Part shown: in pieces, positions 1 to 8,391 of the stretch
How the letters are laid out: each line of letters begins with the position of its first letter
Position numbering within the stretch: the first letter of the stretch is position 1
Source of the DNA: an uncultured Sphingopyxis sp.
GTDB taxonomy: Bacteria; Pseudomonadota; Alphaproteobacteria; Sphingomonadales; Sphingomonadaceae
DNA length: 54,496 bases
NCBI GenBank assembly: GCA_937873425.1
Contig: CALMYE010000027.1
Span: 1-54,496 of the forward strand
Reading direction: 5' to 3'
Program-made: the position numbers and the translations under genes
Notes under the pieces: generated by a model
Database searches by the model: none
What the model was told of the DNA's origin: nothing
The model's input: the letters and a program-made list of their open reading frames with translations, nothing else

Positions 1-55
1 CTATACCATCTTCAACGCGATGGCGTTCAGCTGGGTGATGCACCGGGGGGAGTGA
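1..55 (+). CDS. C-terminal end of an unidentified protein (partial)
   Basis: The window opens inside a rightward reading frame whose last 17 residues, from base 2, end in AFSWVMHRGE before TGA at 53-55. The residues are hydrophobic and aromatic, which would fit the last membrane helix of a membrane protein, but the piece is too short to name a family. Its stop overlaps the end of the convergent TraB/GumN-like gene by 29 bases. The frame is inferred from the natural-looking composition and the stop position only. Confidence 0.4.
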   Translation, partial: YTIFNAMAFSWVMHRGE

Positions 56-998
56 CCGCGCGCCAGGCCGGCCCGGCGATCGCCAGACCCCGCCGGTCGA
101 GCCGGTCGAGCACCCCCTCGGGTTCGGCGAGAACCCGCAGCGGAACCACCGCCAGCGTGACGCCGGGCTCCGCCGCGGCCGTATCAATGGCGTCGATCCA
201 TTGCTGGCGAAGCGCCGGCCCGAACGCATCGTTCGTCCACGGCCAGCAGCGCCCGAGCGCTTCCTCCAGCGGATTGGCCATCACCGCCGGGACGTCGAAT
301 TCGGTCCACGCCGCGCCGCGCACGATCACCACGTCCGGTCCCGCCTCGGCTGCGGCCATCGCAGCGTCGAGGCAGGGGATATGCGTCGCGGGCGCGGCGG
401 CGAAGAGATTGTCGAGCATATCCTCGCCGCGCACCTCGCCGACGGGCCGCGCCGGAATCTTCGCGCGCCGCGCCGCCCGGCGCACGACGTCGGACGCATC
501 GTCGGCAGTATCGCGGTTGAAGGACAAGCGTTTCGACAGCAGGTCGAACGCCGTCATCAGGAAATTCCTGCGCGCATAATCCTGCCCGAAGCGGGCTTCG
601 AGCGCCCGTAGCCGCGCCAGCCGTTCGGCGTCCAGATAGTCGGCGGCGGCGCTGTCCTTCGGCAAGCGCGTGAGCTTGCCGCCCCGGAAGATCAGCCGCA
701 ATATGTCGCCCGGCGACACTTTCGCCCGCGTCCCCAGGATGACACGCTGCGCGCGTTCGGTCGCGCCCTCCAGCCGCTCGGGACGCCATGGTGTCGCCTT
801 GGGGACTTCAAGGATCTCGCCGACGAGGATGATTACCCCGGCCTGCGTCTCGATCGTCCACATCGGCGCGCCCGACCGGCGCGCGGTAACGACGATATCG
901 TCATGGCTTTCGGCAGCGGGCAGCACAGCCGGTTCCGATGCCGTTGCTGCGGGCGCCGCGGCGAGCAGCACCGCGATCAGAAGCCCGCGCGCCGTCAC
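27..998 (-). CDS. TraB/GumN-like secreted protein
   Basis: Encodes about 323 residues. With a GTG start at 998 overlapping the upstream TGA (GTGA), the N-terminus is a signal peptide (TARGLLIAVLLAAAPAATA), so the product is probably periplasmic. The body resembles the TraB/GumN family: a strand motif PMWTIETQ near the mature N-terminus, a later helical part, and the paired C/W-rich stretch RCWPWTND. Family members with activity have a GxxH motif after the first strand; here the equivalent place reads LVGEI, so the metal-binding His is not visible. An ATG at 1019 is an alternative start that would overlap the upstream gene by 25 bases. It is the second gene of a leftward pair with the metallo-beta-lactamase gene. 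Function is unknown; the family call is moderate. Confidence 0.65.
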   Translation of the reverse strand: MTARGLLIAVLLAAAPAATASEPAVLPAAESHDDIVVTARRSGAPMWTIETQAGVIILVGEILEVPKATPWRPERLEGATERAQRVILGTRAKVSPGDILRLIFRGGKLTRLPKDSAAADYLDAERLARLRALEARFGQDYARRNFLMTAFDLLSKRLSFNRDTADDASDVVRRAARRAKIPARPVGEVRGEDMLDNLFAAAPATHIPCLDAAMAAAEAGPDVVIVRGAAWTEFDVPAVMANPLEEALGRCWPWTNDAFGPALRQQWIDAIDTAAAEPGVTLAVVPLRVLAEPEGVLDRLDRRGLAIAGPAWRAVTPPGASPS

Positions 999-2125
999 GC
1001 CACGCCGTGATACCACCATACGCCGTCCACATCCTCGCGCCGCACGCGGCCCTCGACCTCGAGCCGCTTGAGATGCGCGAGCGCCTCGCCGGTCGCGAGG
1101 CCCTGATGATCGGGGCCGATCGGGCGGTTGAACAGCAAGGGGAAGCTGTCGATCACGCGCATCGGCTTTTCGGCGACGGCCTCGGCGACCTTGTAGAGCC
1201 GCATGCGATGCTCGTCGCGCAGCGCCATCAGCCGGACGTGCAGGCCGCGGAACGGCTCGCCGTGCGCGGGGCAGACGGTGACGTCGCCGGGAATCGTCGC
1301 GATCAGCTTGTCGATCGAATCGAGCCATTCGCCCAGCGGATCGGCATCGGGTTCGGTGATGTTGACCGACACGTTCGAGCTGATCCGCGGCAGCACCTGG
1401 TCGCCCGACACCAGCACGCCCTCGCGCTCGTTCCACAGGCAGGCATGTTCGGGGCTGTGCCCCGATCCGGTCACGACGCGCCATTGCTGCGCGCCCATGT
1501 CGATCAGCTCGCCGTCGCGGATGCGGCGATAGGCGCGCGGCAGCGGGAAGACGAGCATGCCGAAGCGGCCCCAGCCGCCCGCCTTCTGCCGCTCGATCGC
1601 CTCGTCGTCCCAGCCCGCGCCGCGCGACTGGGCGAGCGCCTCGTCAGGCACGGTGTCGCTGGTGTCGCCGACGATCATCCGCGCGGTCAGCATCTCGCCG
1701 CGCGTCATCCACAGCGACACGCCCTGCTTCTTCGCGATCCAGCCGGCGAGGCCGATATGGTCGGGGTGGAGGTGTGTGCCGATCACGCGGGTGATGCGCC
1801 GGCCGGCGAGCGCCCCGGCATAGAGTGCCTTCCACGCGTCGGAGCAGATGGTCAGGCAGACGCCGGTATCGACCACCGCGACGCCGTCCTGATCGTCGAG
1901 CAGCCAGCTGTTGATATGGCCGAGCGAACCCGGCATCGGAATGCGCGCCCAGCTGATCCCGTCGGCGATGCGGATCGTCTCGCCCGGCCCCGGCGCGGCC
2001 TCGCCCCACGGATAGGTCAGCCCGGCATGGCTGGTCGCGGTGAAGCTGTCGTCCTGCGTCAGCGACGCGTCCGGCGAGCCGCTGGCCGCCGGAATATCGT
2101 CCTCGTCGCCATTGCCCGCCGTCAT
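995..2125 (-). CDS. Metallo-beta-lactamase-fold hydrolase
   Basis: A 376-residue protein with the metal-binding signature THLHPDH at residues 117-123 (H118, H120, D122, H123). Further likely ligands are H223 in GSGHSPEH, D242 in SGDQVLP, and a late PAHGEP histidine, so a two-zinc hydrolase site looks intact. The last ~90 residues form a basic helical tail (LKRLEVEGRVRRE) resembling the winged-helix extension of glyoxalase II-like sphingomonad proteins that act on thioesters or lactones. Substrate cannot be read from sequence. The first ~35 residues are low-complexity, so the true start may lie downstream of 2125. The downstream GumN-like gene overlaps by four bases (GTGA), which indicates cotranscription. 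A hairpin-doublet repeat lies 12 bases upstream of this start. Confidence 0.85.
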   Translation of the reverse strand: MTAGNGDEDDIPAASGSPDASLTQDDSFTATSHAGLTYPWGEAAPGPGETIRIADGISWARIPMPGSLGHINSWLLDDQDGVAVVDTGVCLTICSDAWKALYAGALAGRRITRVIGTHLHPDHIGLAGWIAKKQGVSLWMTRGEMLTARMIVGDTSDTVPDEALAQSRGAGWDDEAIERQKAGGWGRFGMLVFPLPRAYRRIRDGELIDMGAQQWRVVTGSGHSPEHACLWNEREGVLVSGDQVLPRISSNVSVNITEPDADPLGEWLDSIDKLIATIPGDVTVCPAHGEPFRGLHVRLMALRDEHRMRLYKVAEAVAEKPMRVIDSFPLLFNRPIGPDHQGLATGEALAHLKRLEVEGRVRREDVDGVWWYHGVA

Positions 2126-2136
2126 CGGGCCGTTCC

Positions 2137-2228
2137 CGATAAATAGGGACAGTCCCTATTTAACCGAGATGGCCGGTCGTCGGCGCACGCCACGACTTCC
2201 GTTAAATAGGGACTGTCCCTATTTATCG
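2137..2228. repeat. REPIN-like nested palindrome doublet
   Basis: Two 28-bp arms (2137-2164 and 2201-2228) are exact inverted copies of each other. Each arm is itself palindromic around the core AAATAGGGACAGTCCCTATT. The 36-bp centre also folds: GTCGT at 2176-2180 pairs with ACGAC at 2192-2196 and GGC with GCC inside it. This is the architecture of REP doublets (REPINs), which RAYT (Y1) transposases mobilise; similar GGGAC-TGTCCC cores occur with such elements in other proteobacteria (recalled, not searched). It lies between two leftward genes and may end transcription of trcR. Confidence 0.8.
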
Positions 2229-2248
2229 ACGCCGCGTCCGGCACGCGA

Positions 2249-2914
2249 TCAGGCTTCGCTGCCCGCTTCGCCCATTTCCTCGGCGGCGCGCGCTTCGGCG
2301 GCGGCGGTGCGTTCGGCGCGGAGCTCCTCGAGCAGCGCCTCGCGGTCGCCTTCGAGGCGGCTGTCCTCGGGCGCCTTGATGCCCGCCTTCTTCGCCGCCT
2401 TCGCCACCAGCGCGTCGAGCTCGCGCTGCGAGCAGAGGCCGAGCGTCACCGGGTCCTTGGGCACCAGGTTCGCGCTGTTCCAGTGGCTGCGCTCGCGGAT
2501 CGCGTTGATCGTGTTGCGCGTCGTGCCGATCAGCTTGCCGATCGCGCCGTCGGACACTTCGGGATGGTTCTTCAATATCCAGGCGATGCCGTCGGGCTTG
2601 TCCTGACGCTTGCTGACCGGCGTGTAGCGCGGGCCGCGGGTGCGGCGGATCGTGTCCTGCGCCTGCACGCTCATCTTGAGCTTGTAGTTCGGGTCCGCCT
2701 GGCCCTTCTCGATCTCTTCCATCGACAGCTCGTGCGCGCGCACCGGGTCGCGGCCGGTATATTTGGTCGCCGCGGTCTCGTCGGCGATCGCCTGCACCTC
2801 GAGGATGTGGATGCCGCAATAATCGGCGATCTGGACGAAGGTCAGGCCGGTGTTGTCGACCAGCCAGGCGGCGGTCGCATGCGGCATCAGGGGGGTGGGA
2901 TTGGCGGCGGCCAT
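2249..2914 (-). CDS. trcR: DUF1013 cell-cycle transcriptional regulator TrcR
   Basis: A 221-residue protein of the DUF1013 family, which is nearly universal in Alphaproteobacteria and is annotated as the cell-cycle regulator TrcR. Recognisable stretches are PHATAAWLVDNTGLTFVQIA, an HTH-like first helix set followed by DYCGIHILEVQAIAD, and a second HTH-like region, VSDGAIGKLIGTTRNTINAI, near residues 130-150. The C-terminal ~50 residues are charged and Glu/Ala-rich, likely a coiled coil. The start at 2914 is chosen because GGAGAA lies about 8 bases upstream and the conserved family N-terminus begins there; the frame stays open to 3007 but that extension is arginine-rich and unconserved-looking. 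It is monocistronic: a terminator hairpin precedes it and a palindromic repeat follows. Confidence 0.88.
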   Translation of the reverse strand: MAAANPTPLMPHATAAWLVDNTGLTFVQIADYCGIHILEVQAIADETAATKYTGRDPVRAHELSMEEIEKGQADPNYKLKMSVQAQDTIRRTRGPRYTPVSKRQDKPDGIAWILKNHPEVSDGAIGKLIGTTRNTINAIRERSHWNSANLVPKDPVTLGLCSQRELDALVAKAAKKAGIKAPEDSRLEGDREALLEELRAERTAAAEARAAEEMGEAGSEA

Positions 2915-2929
2915 GGCGCTTTTCTCCAA

Positions 2930-2964
2930 GCGAAAATGAAAGGGCCGCCCCTCGCGGGGCGGCC
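2930..2964 (-). terminator. Rho-independent terminator of the quinone oxidoreductase gene
   Basis: A perfect 9-bp stem (GGCCGCCCC at 2943-2951 with GGGGCGGCC at 2956-2964) closes a four-base loop. Read leftward it is followed by CTTTCATTTT. It lies 66 bases past the stop of the leftward oxidoreductase gene and just before the trcR ribosome-binding site, so it separates the two units. Confidence 0.75.
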
Positions 2965-3029
2965 GGATATTGGCGGCGGCTATATGCCGGATTGGCGAAG
3001 GGGGCAAGGCCCTGCCGATTCGGCCGCAA

Positions 3030-4007
3030 TCAGATGGTCAGCACGATCTTGCCCACATGCTCGCCCGCCTGCATCCGCGCGTGGGCGGCGGCGGCTTCGG
3101 CGAGCGGGAAGCTCTTGTCCATCGCCGGCTTCCACGCGCCCTCGGCGAGGCGCGGCCAGACGGTGCGGTGGATCTCGTCGGCAAGCGCGGCCTTGAAGTC
3201 AGCGCTGCGCGCGCGGAGCGTCGAGCCGGTCAGCGTCAAGCGGCGGCGCATGACCTGCGAAATGTCGATCTCCACCTTCGCGCCGCGCTGGAAAGCGATG
3301 GTGACGTGGCGCCCGTCCTCGGCGAGGCAGGCGAGGTTGCGCGGCACATAGTCGCCGCCGACCATGTCGAGCACCGCATCGACGCCCTTTCCGTCCGTGA
3401 ACGCCTTGACCGCCTCGACATAGTCCTCGGCGGAATAATCGATGGCGAGGTCGGTGCCGAGCGCACGCGCCGCGTCGCATTTCTCGGCGCTGCCGCAGGT
3501 AACGATGATGCGGATACCGAACAGGCGGCACAGCCCGATCGCGGTCGTGCCGATGCCGCTGGTGCCGCCGTGGACGAGCACCGTCTCGCCCTCGCACACC
3601 CACGCGCGCTCGAAGAGGTTGTGCCAGACGGTGAAGACCGTCTCGGGCAGCGCCGCCGCCTCGGCCATCGAGAAACCGGCCGGCACCGGCAGACAGCTTC
3701 CCGCCGGCGCCGTGCAATATTCGGCGTAGCCGCCGCCCGCGACGAGCGCGCACACCGCCTGCCCCAGCAGTTCGGGATCGCCGCCCGGCCCGATCGCGGC
3801 GACCGTGCCCGCGACTTCCAGCCCCGGCAGGTCGGACGCACCCGGCGGCGGCGGGTAGAAACCCATGCGCTGGAGGACGTCGGGCCGGTTGACCCCGGCG
3901 GCGGCGACGCGGATCAGCAGTTCGCCCGGCCCCGGCCGCGGCACGGGCCGCTCCTCGGCCACCAGCACCTCCGGCCCGCCGGGCGCGCGGATGGCGATGG
4001 CGGTCAT
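3030..4007 (-). CDS. NAD(P)H-quinone oxidoreductase, zinc-independent MDR family
   Basis: A 325-residue medium-chain dehydrogenase/reductase resembling quinone oxidoreductase (Qor) and PIG3-type proteins. It starts MTAIAIRAPGGPEVL and has the N-terminal GroES-like fold with AAGVNRPDVLQRMGFYPPPPG, where zinc alcohol dehydrogenases would carry catalytic Cys/His ligands. The cofactor-binding segment VLVHGGTSGIGTTAIGLC lies in the middle, and the C-terminus is HARMQAGEHVGKIVLTI. The family reduces quinones or enones with NADPH in the cytoplasm. ATG at 4007 was chosen at the conserved N-terminus although the frame is open further upstream. It is divergent from the DUF1192 gene and ends in a clear terminator at 2930-2964. 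Confidence 0.88.
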   Translation of the reverse strand: MTAIAIRAPGGPEVLVAEERPVPRPGPGELLIRVAAAGVNRPDVLQRMGFYPPPPGASDLPGLEVAGTVAAIGPGGDPELLGQAVCALVAGGGYAEYCTAPAGSCLPVPAGFSMAEAAALPETVFTVWHNLFERAWVCEGETVLVHGGTSGIGTTAIGLCRLFGIRIIVTCGSAEKCDAARALGTDLAIDYSAEDYVEAVKAFTDGKGVDAVLDMVGGDYVPRNLACLAEDGRHVTIAFQRGAKVEIDISQVMRRRLTLTGSTLRARSADFKAALADEIHRTVWPRLAEGAWKPAMDKSFPLAEAAAAHARMQAGEHVGKIVLTI

Positions 4008-4119
4008 GCTCGTCGGCACGCTGGTCACGGCGAAATCCCCCTGCTTCCCACTGGCGCGCCTTATTGACAGAGGGACGCACCGGGTCAACAGTCCGCGCCG
4101 CGAAAAGAGGATGCCCGCG

Positions 4120-4317
4120 ATGGACGACGACGATCTTCCCCGCCGCCGCGACGACGTGCTGGCGGCGCTGACCAAACAGCCGCTCGACCCGCTGTCGGTC
4201 GAGGAGCTGGCGGAGCGCATCGCGGTGCTGGAGGCCGAGATCGCGCGCACGAAGAAACACCGCGACGCCGCCGGCGGCTTCAAGGCGAGCGCCGAGGCGC
4301 TGTTCAAGAAGGGGTAG
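4120..4317 (+). CDS. DUF1192 family small protein
   Basis: A 65-residue acidic-then-helical protein beginning MDDDDLPRRR, with LSVEELAERIAVLEAEIAR in the middle and ASAEALFKKG at the end. This matches the DUF1192 family of short alphaproteobacterial proteins predicted to form a helix/coiled coil. ATG at 4120 is preferred because AGAGG ends at 4110, nine bases before it; an ATG at 4111 abuts that sequence directly and is less likely. In many relatives this gene sits divergent from a quinone oxidoreductase, as it does here. Function is unknown. Confidence 0.8.
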   Translation: MDDDDLPRRRDDVLAALTKQPLDPLSVEELAERIAVLEAEIARTKKHRDAAGGFKASAEALFKKG

Positions 4318-4360
4318 CCTCCGGCGAGCCTCGCAAAATCGGAATTAGTCCGTATTCCAG

Positions 4361-4445
4361 CCGCATCCCCGAGCGAAGACGAGGGGTTCGTTCGAGCGTA
4401 GCGAGAACCGCACCGTAGCAGCCTCGACTTCGCTCGGGGATGCGG
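4361..4445. repeat. Inverted repeat between convergent genes
   Basis: Arms 4361-4384 and 4422-4445 are inverted copies with one mismatch (CCGCATCCCCGAGCGAAG and its complement). The spacer contains GAGCGTAGCGAG, which can fold further. It lies between the ends of two converging genes (DUF1192 and the amidohydrolase) and may serve as a two-way terminator. Neither arm is followed by a clear T-tract. Confidence 0.75.
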
Positions 4446-4467
4446 TGCTGATTTATGGCCCGATGCT

Positions 4468-5841
4468 CTATTCCGCGGTCCGGGCGGCCAGCTCCTGCTC
4501 CGTGACCGGAACATAATCGGCCCGCCGATATTCCCGGCCGCGCTTCACCGTCGTCTCCACGCTCTCGATATGGCCGATGTCCGCCAGCGGGTCGGCCGCC
4601 AGTATGACGAAATTGGCGAGCTTGCCCGCCTCGACCGAGCCCATGTCCCTGTCCTGTCCCGCCGCCCGCGCGCCGACCAGCGTCGCCGCGTGGATCACGG
4701 CGAGCGGCGGCATGCCGACGTCGCGGGCGAGGAAAAGCAGTTCGGCATGCACCTCGGGCCAGGCATCGCCCGCCGGATTGACGAAATCGGTGCCCGTAGA
4801 GATCGGCACCCCCGCGCGCCACGCCTGCTGCGTCAGGCGAACCGTCTGGTCGCCGGTGCAGCGCAGCGGCTTCTTCGACGGATCGGCCCGGCGCTCCTCG
4901 GCGAACTTCACGAACAGGCTGCCGGTCGCGTCGAGGATGCTGCCCTTCGCCAGCATAGTCTCGAACAGGCCGGCAATAACCGGATCGTCGCCCTCCGCCG
5001 CCAGCAGCGATTCATCGACCGGCGTGCGGTCCTCATAGACGGGCAGCATCACCGACTGCGCCTCATAGCCGAGGTAGCAGACATGGCTGACCGAATCGGG
5101 ACCGGCCGCGGTGATCTCCGCCGGGCGCGCGGGGAATATCGCGCTGTGCGCCCAGATCATCATCTTCTGCCGATGCGCCTCGGCGGTGATCGCCGCGACG
5201 CTTTCGGGTGGCAGATTGGCGTAGATCTTGATCGCAACCGCCGCCGTCCCGCGCGCCATCGCGACGGCTGAAGGCAGGTCGGTATCGGCGTCGATCGCCT
5301 GCATCCACGGCGCGCTTCCGGGCGCGAAGCCGCGGCTCACCGCCAGCACGCGCGGATCGGCGAAAAAGGACGGCCCCGCCATCAGCGCCGCATAATATAT
5401 GTCGGGCGCGGCGATCTCGCCCGCCAGCGAGGCGCGGGCGAGTTCGCCCACCGACCGCAGATCGTCGGCCATGTCGCGCACCGCCGTGACGCCGCCATAG
5501 AGCTGGCGCCGCAATATCGCCTCGGCGCGCGGGCGGTTGGGCGGCGTGGCGAGGTGGACGTGGCTGTCGATCAGCCCTGGGATGACGTATCGGCCCGACA
5601 GGTCGACGCGGCGCGCGCCGTCCGCCTGGGCATCGAGGCTGCCGTGCGGGCCGGTCGCCTCGATGCGCTCGCCGCGCACCAATATATCCTGACCGGGCCG
5701 GGCGGGCGCCCCGGTCCCGTCGATCAGCGTCGCATTTTCGTAGAGCGTCAGCGCGGGCGCTTCGATGGAAAATGCGGCCGGTGCGAAAGCGGCGAGCGCG
5801 GCAAGCAGGATGGCGGCGAGGCGGACGGGAAAGCATGTCAT
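4468..5841 (-). CDS. Secreted amidohydrolase (metal-dependent, imidazolonepropionase-like)
   Basis: A 457-residue protein with an N-terminal signal peptide (MTCFPVRLAAILLAALAAFA) ending near residue 25, so it is probably periplasmic. The amidohydrolase superfamily signature GLIDSHVHLA gives metal ligands H94 and H96. Later histidines in MIWAHSAIF and SVSHVCYLGY and the catalytic Asp in STGTDFVNP complete the expected set. The C-terminal beta-sandwich motif GSVEAGKLANFVILAADPLADI is typical of family members that act on dipeptides or cyclic amides. A carboxylated lysine, IKIYAN, is plausible. Substrate is unknown. It is transcribed alone, divergent from clpA, and its stop lies 22 bases from an inverted repeat. 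Confidence 0.85.
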   Translation of the reverse strand: MTCFPVRLAAILLAALAAFAPAAFSIEAPALTLYENATLIDGTGAPARPGQDILVRGERIEATGPHGSLDAQADGARRVDLSGRYVIPGLIDSHVHLATPPNRPRAEAILRRQLYGGVTAVRDMADDLRSVGELARASLAGEIAAPDIYYAALMAGPSFFADPRVLAVSRGFAPGSAPWMQAIDADTDLPSAVAMARGTAAVAIKIYANLPPESVAAITAEAHRQKMMIWAHSAIFPARPAEITAAGPDSVSHVCYLGYEAQSVMLPVYEDRTPVDESLLAAEGDDPVIAGLFETMLAKGSILDATGSLFVKFAEERRADPSKKPLRCTGDQTVRLTQQAWRAGVPISTGTDFVNPAGDAWPEVHAELLFLARDVGMPPLAVIHAATLVGARAAGQDRDMGSVEAGKLANFVILAADPLADIGHIESVETTVKRGREYRRADYVPVTEQELAARTAE

Positions 5842-5920
5842 GGGGCGGGGCTAGCCCGCCCGCCCCTCTCCCGCAACCGGAAGGCGCGCCGTCGCCCGCC
5901 GCGAATTTCTCAACGCGCCG

Positions 5921-5928
5921 TTAACCAT
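5921..5928 (+). promoter_or_regulatory. Possible CtrA half-site upstream of clpA
   Basis: TTAACCAT occurs 127 bases before the clpA start, in the 213-base divergent region shared with the amidohydrolase gene. It equals the half-site bound by the alphaproteobacterial cell-cycle regulator CtrA in Caulobacter. A second half at the usual spacing is not present, so this is weak evidence. Nothing else in 5842-6054 is recognisable apart from the clpA ribosome-binding site AAGGAG at 6041-6046. Confidence 0.25.
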
Positions 5929-6054
5929 GTTGCAAGGCCCGCGCGCGTAATTTCGCCTCGCCATCCGCTTTTCCCTTGCGGCGGGGCGGCGGCATCGCCA
6001 CCTTGTATCTATCGGGCGGGCCTCTCCCCGGCTTGTCCCCAAGGAGATAAGCCC

Positions 6055-8391
6055 ATGCCGTCCTTTTCGGAATCGCTCGAAAAGACCCTGCACAACGCGC
6101 TGAAGGCCGCGTCGGAGCGTCACCACGAATATGCGACGCTCGAGCATCTGCTCTACGCGCTGATCGACGACGAGCACGCCGCCGAGGTGATGCGGGCGTG
6201 CGGCGTGGCGCTCGACGACCTGCAGTCAGCGGTGGTCCATTATCTCGACACCGAACTCGACAGCCTGAAGGTCGAAGGACATAGCGACCCCTCCCCCACC
6301 AGCGGCTTCCAGCGCGTCGTCCAGCGCGCGATCCTGCACGTCCAGTCGTCGGGCAAGGACGAGGTGACGGGCGCCAACGTCCTCGTCGCGCTGTTTTCGG
6401 AGCGCGAAAGCTACGCCGTCTATTTCCTTCAACAGCAGGACCTGACGCGCCTCGACGCGGTTTCCTACCTCAGCCACGGCGTCGGCAAGGGCGGCAAGCC
6501 TTCGCCGCAGGCCGAACCCGAGGAAAAGGAGGAAGCTAAGGAGAAGGAGAGCGCCAAGAACAAGAAGGAGACGGCGCTCGACCAGTTCACCGTCAACCTC
6601 AACGAGAAGGCGAAGACCGGCAAGGTCGATCCGCTGATCGGCCGCAGCGCCGAGGTCGACCGCACGATCCAGATCCTCTGCCGCCGCAGCAAGAACAACC
6701 CGCTCTATGTCGGCGACCCCGGCGTCGGCAAGACGGCGATCGCCGAGGGCCTCGCGCGCAAGATCGTCGAAGGCGACGTGCCCGAGGTGCTGCTGCCCGC
6801 GGTCATCTATTCGCTCGACATGGGCGCGCTGCTTGCCGGTACGCGCTATCGCGGCGATTTCGAGGAACGGCTGAAGCAGGTCGTCTCCGAACTCGAAGGG
6901 CTGCCGCACGCGATATTGTTCATCGACGAGATTCACACGGTGATCGGTGCCGGCGCGACCAGCGGCGGCGCGATGGATGCGTCGAACCTGCTCAAGCCCG
7001 CGCTGTCGGGCGGCATCATCCGCTGCATCGGATCGACGACCTACAAGGAGTTCCGCAACCATTTCGAAAAGGACCGCGCGCTGCTGCGCCGCTTCCAGAA
7101 GATCGACGTGATCGAGCCGACGCTGGAGGACACGAAGAAGATCCTCGCCGGGCTGCGCGAGGCGTTCGAGAGCCACCACAATGTCAAATATACGAGCGAC
7201 GCGATCAACGCGGCGGTCGAGCTGTCGGCGCGCTACATCAACGACCGCAAGCTGCCCGACAAGGCGATCGACGTGATCGACGAGGTCGGCGCGATGCAGA
7301 TGCTGGTGCCGCCGTCGAAACGCCGCAAGACGATCACCGCCAAGGAGATCGAGGCGGTGATCGCGACGATGGCGCGCATTCCCCCCAAATCGGTGTCGAG
7401 CGACGACAAGAAGGTGCTCGAAGGGCTGGAAACCGACCTCAAGCGCGTCGTCTTCGGCCAGAACACCGCGATCGAAGTGCTGTCGTCGGCGATCAAGCTG
7501 TCCCGCGCGGGGCTGCGCGATCCCGAAAAGCCGATCGGCAACTACCTCTTCAGCGGCCCGACCGGCGTCGGCAAGACCGAGGTCGCGAAGCAGCTCGCGC
7601 ACATCATGGGCATCCCGCTCCAGCGGTTCGACATGAGCGAATATATGGAGCGCCATTCGGTGAGCCGCCTGATCGGCGCGCCGCCGGGCTATGTCGGCTA
7701 TGATCAGGGCGGCCTGCTCACCGACGCGATCGACCAGAACCCGCATTGCGTGCTGCTGCTCGACGAGATCGAGAAGGCGCATCCCGACCTGTTCAACATC
7801 CTGCTGCAGGTGATGGACAACGGCCGGTTGACCGACCACCACGGCAAGACGGTCGATTTCCGCAACGTCATATTGATCATGACGACCAATGCGGGCGCCA
7901 GCGACATGGCGCGCGAGTCGATCGGCTTCGGCCAGCAGACGCGCGAGGATGCGCAGGAGGAGGCGGTGAAGCGCATGTTCACCCCCGAATTCCGCAACCG
8001 CCTCGATGCGATCGTGCCCTTCGGATACCTGCCGCCCGAGGTCGTCGCGCGCGTCGTCGACAAGTTCATCCTGCAGCTCGAACTGCAGCTCGCCGACCGC
8101 AACGTCCACATCCAGCTCGACGATGCGGCGCGCGAATGGCTGACCGCCAAGGGCTATGACAAGCTCTATGGCGCGCGCCCGATGGGCCGCCTGATCCAGG
8201 AGAAGATCAAGCAGCCGCTGGCCGAGGAGCTGCTGTTCGGCAAGCTGGTCCACGGCGGCGAGGTCAAGGTGAAGATGAAGACCGGCGAGGACGCCCATGT
8301 CGGCAACCCGCTGGCCTTCGAGATCGTCCCCGCGCCGCCCAAGGGCGGCAAGGGCAAGGCGAAGGGCAAGGCCGAGAAGGCGGCGGAGTGA
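6055..8391 (+). CDS. clpA: ATP-dependent Clp protease ATP-binding subunit ClpA
   Basis: A 778-residue AAA+ unfoldase that feeds substrates to ClpP. It has the Clp-N domain (HEYATLEHLLYALIDD) at the start, then a charged linker rich in Glu/Lys at about 155-178. The first ATPase has Walker A GDPGVGKT near 219-226 and Walker B FIDEIHT near 289-295. The second has Walker A GPTGVGKT near 501-508 and LLLDEIEKAHPD. The IGF loop that docks on ClpP is present (ESIGFG, about 622-626), which separates it from ClpB. The C-terminus ends in a Gly/Lys-rich tail. AAGGAG at 6041-6046 sets the start. clpS, often upstream of clpA, is not adjacent; an amidohydrolase is. The stop overlaps the next gene's ATG. Confidence 0.97.
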   Translation: MPSFSESLEKTLHNALKAASERHHEYATLEHLLYALIDDEHAAEVMRACGVALDDLQSAVVHYLDTELDSLKVEGHSDPSPTSGFQRVVQRAILHVQSSGKDEVTGANVLVALFSERESYAVYFLQQQDLTRLDAVSYLSHGVGKGGKPSPQAEPEEKEEAKEKESAKNKKETALDQFTVNLNEKAKTGKVDPLIGRSAEVDRTIQILCRRSKNNPLYVGDPGVGKTAIAEGLARKIVEGDVPEVLLPAVIYSLDMGALLAGTRYRGDFEERLKQVVSELEGLPHAILFIDEIHTVIGAGATSGGAMDASNLLKPALSGGIIRCIGSTTYKEFRNHFEKDRALLRRFQKIDVIEPTLEDTKKILAGLREAFESHHNVKYTSDAINAAVELSARYINDRKLPDKAIDVIDEVGAMQMLVPPSKRRKTITAKEIEAVIATMARIPPKSVSSDDKKVLEGLETDLKRVVFGQNTAIEVLSSAIKLSRAGLRDPEKPIGNYLFSGPTGVGKTEVAKQLAHIMGIPLQRFDMSEYMERHSVSRLIGAPPGYVGYDQGGLLTDAIDQNPHCVLLLDEIEKAHPDLFNILLQVMDNGRLTDHHGKTVDFRNVILIMTTNAGASDMARESIGFGQQTREDAQEEAVKRMFTPEFRNRLDAIVPFGYLPPEVVARVVDKFILQLELQLADRNVHIQLDDAAREWLTAKGYDKLYGARPMGRLIQEKIKQPLAEELLFGKLVHGGEVKVKMKTGEDAHVGNPLAFEIVPAPPKGGKGKAKGKAEKAAE

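Noticed and set aside
5842-6054. clpS upstream of clpA
   Set aside because: No frame in this 213-base region encodes a ClpS-like protein.
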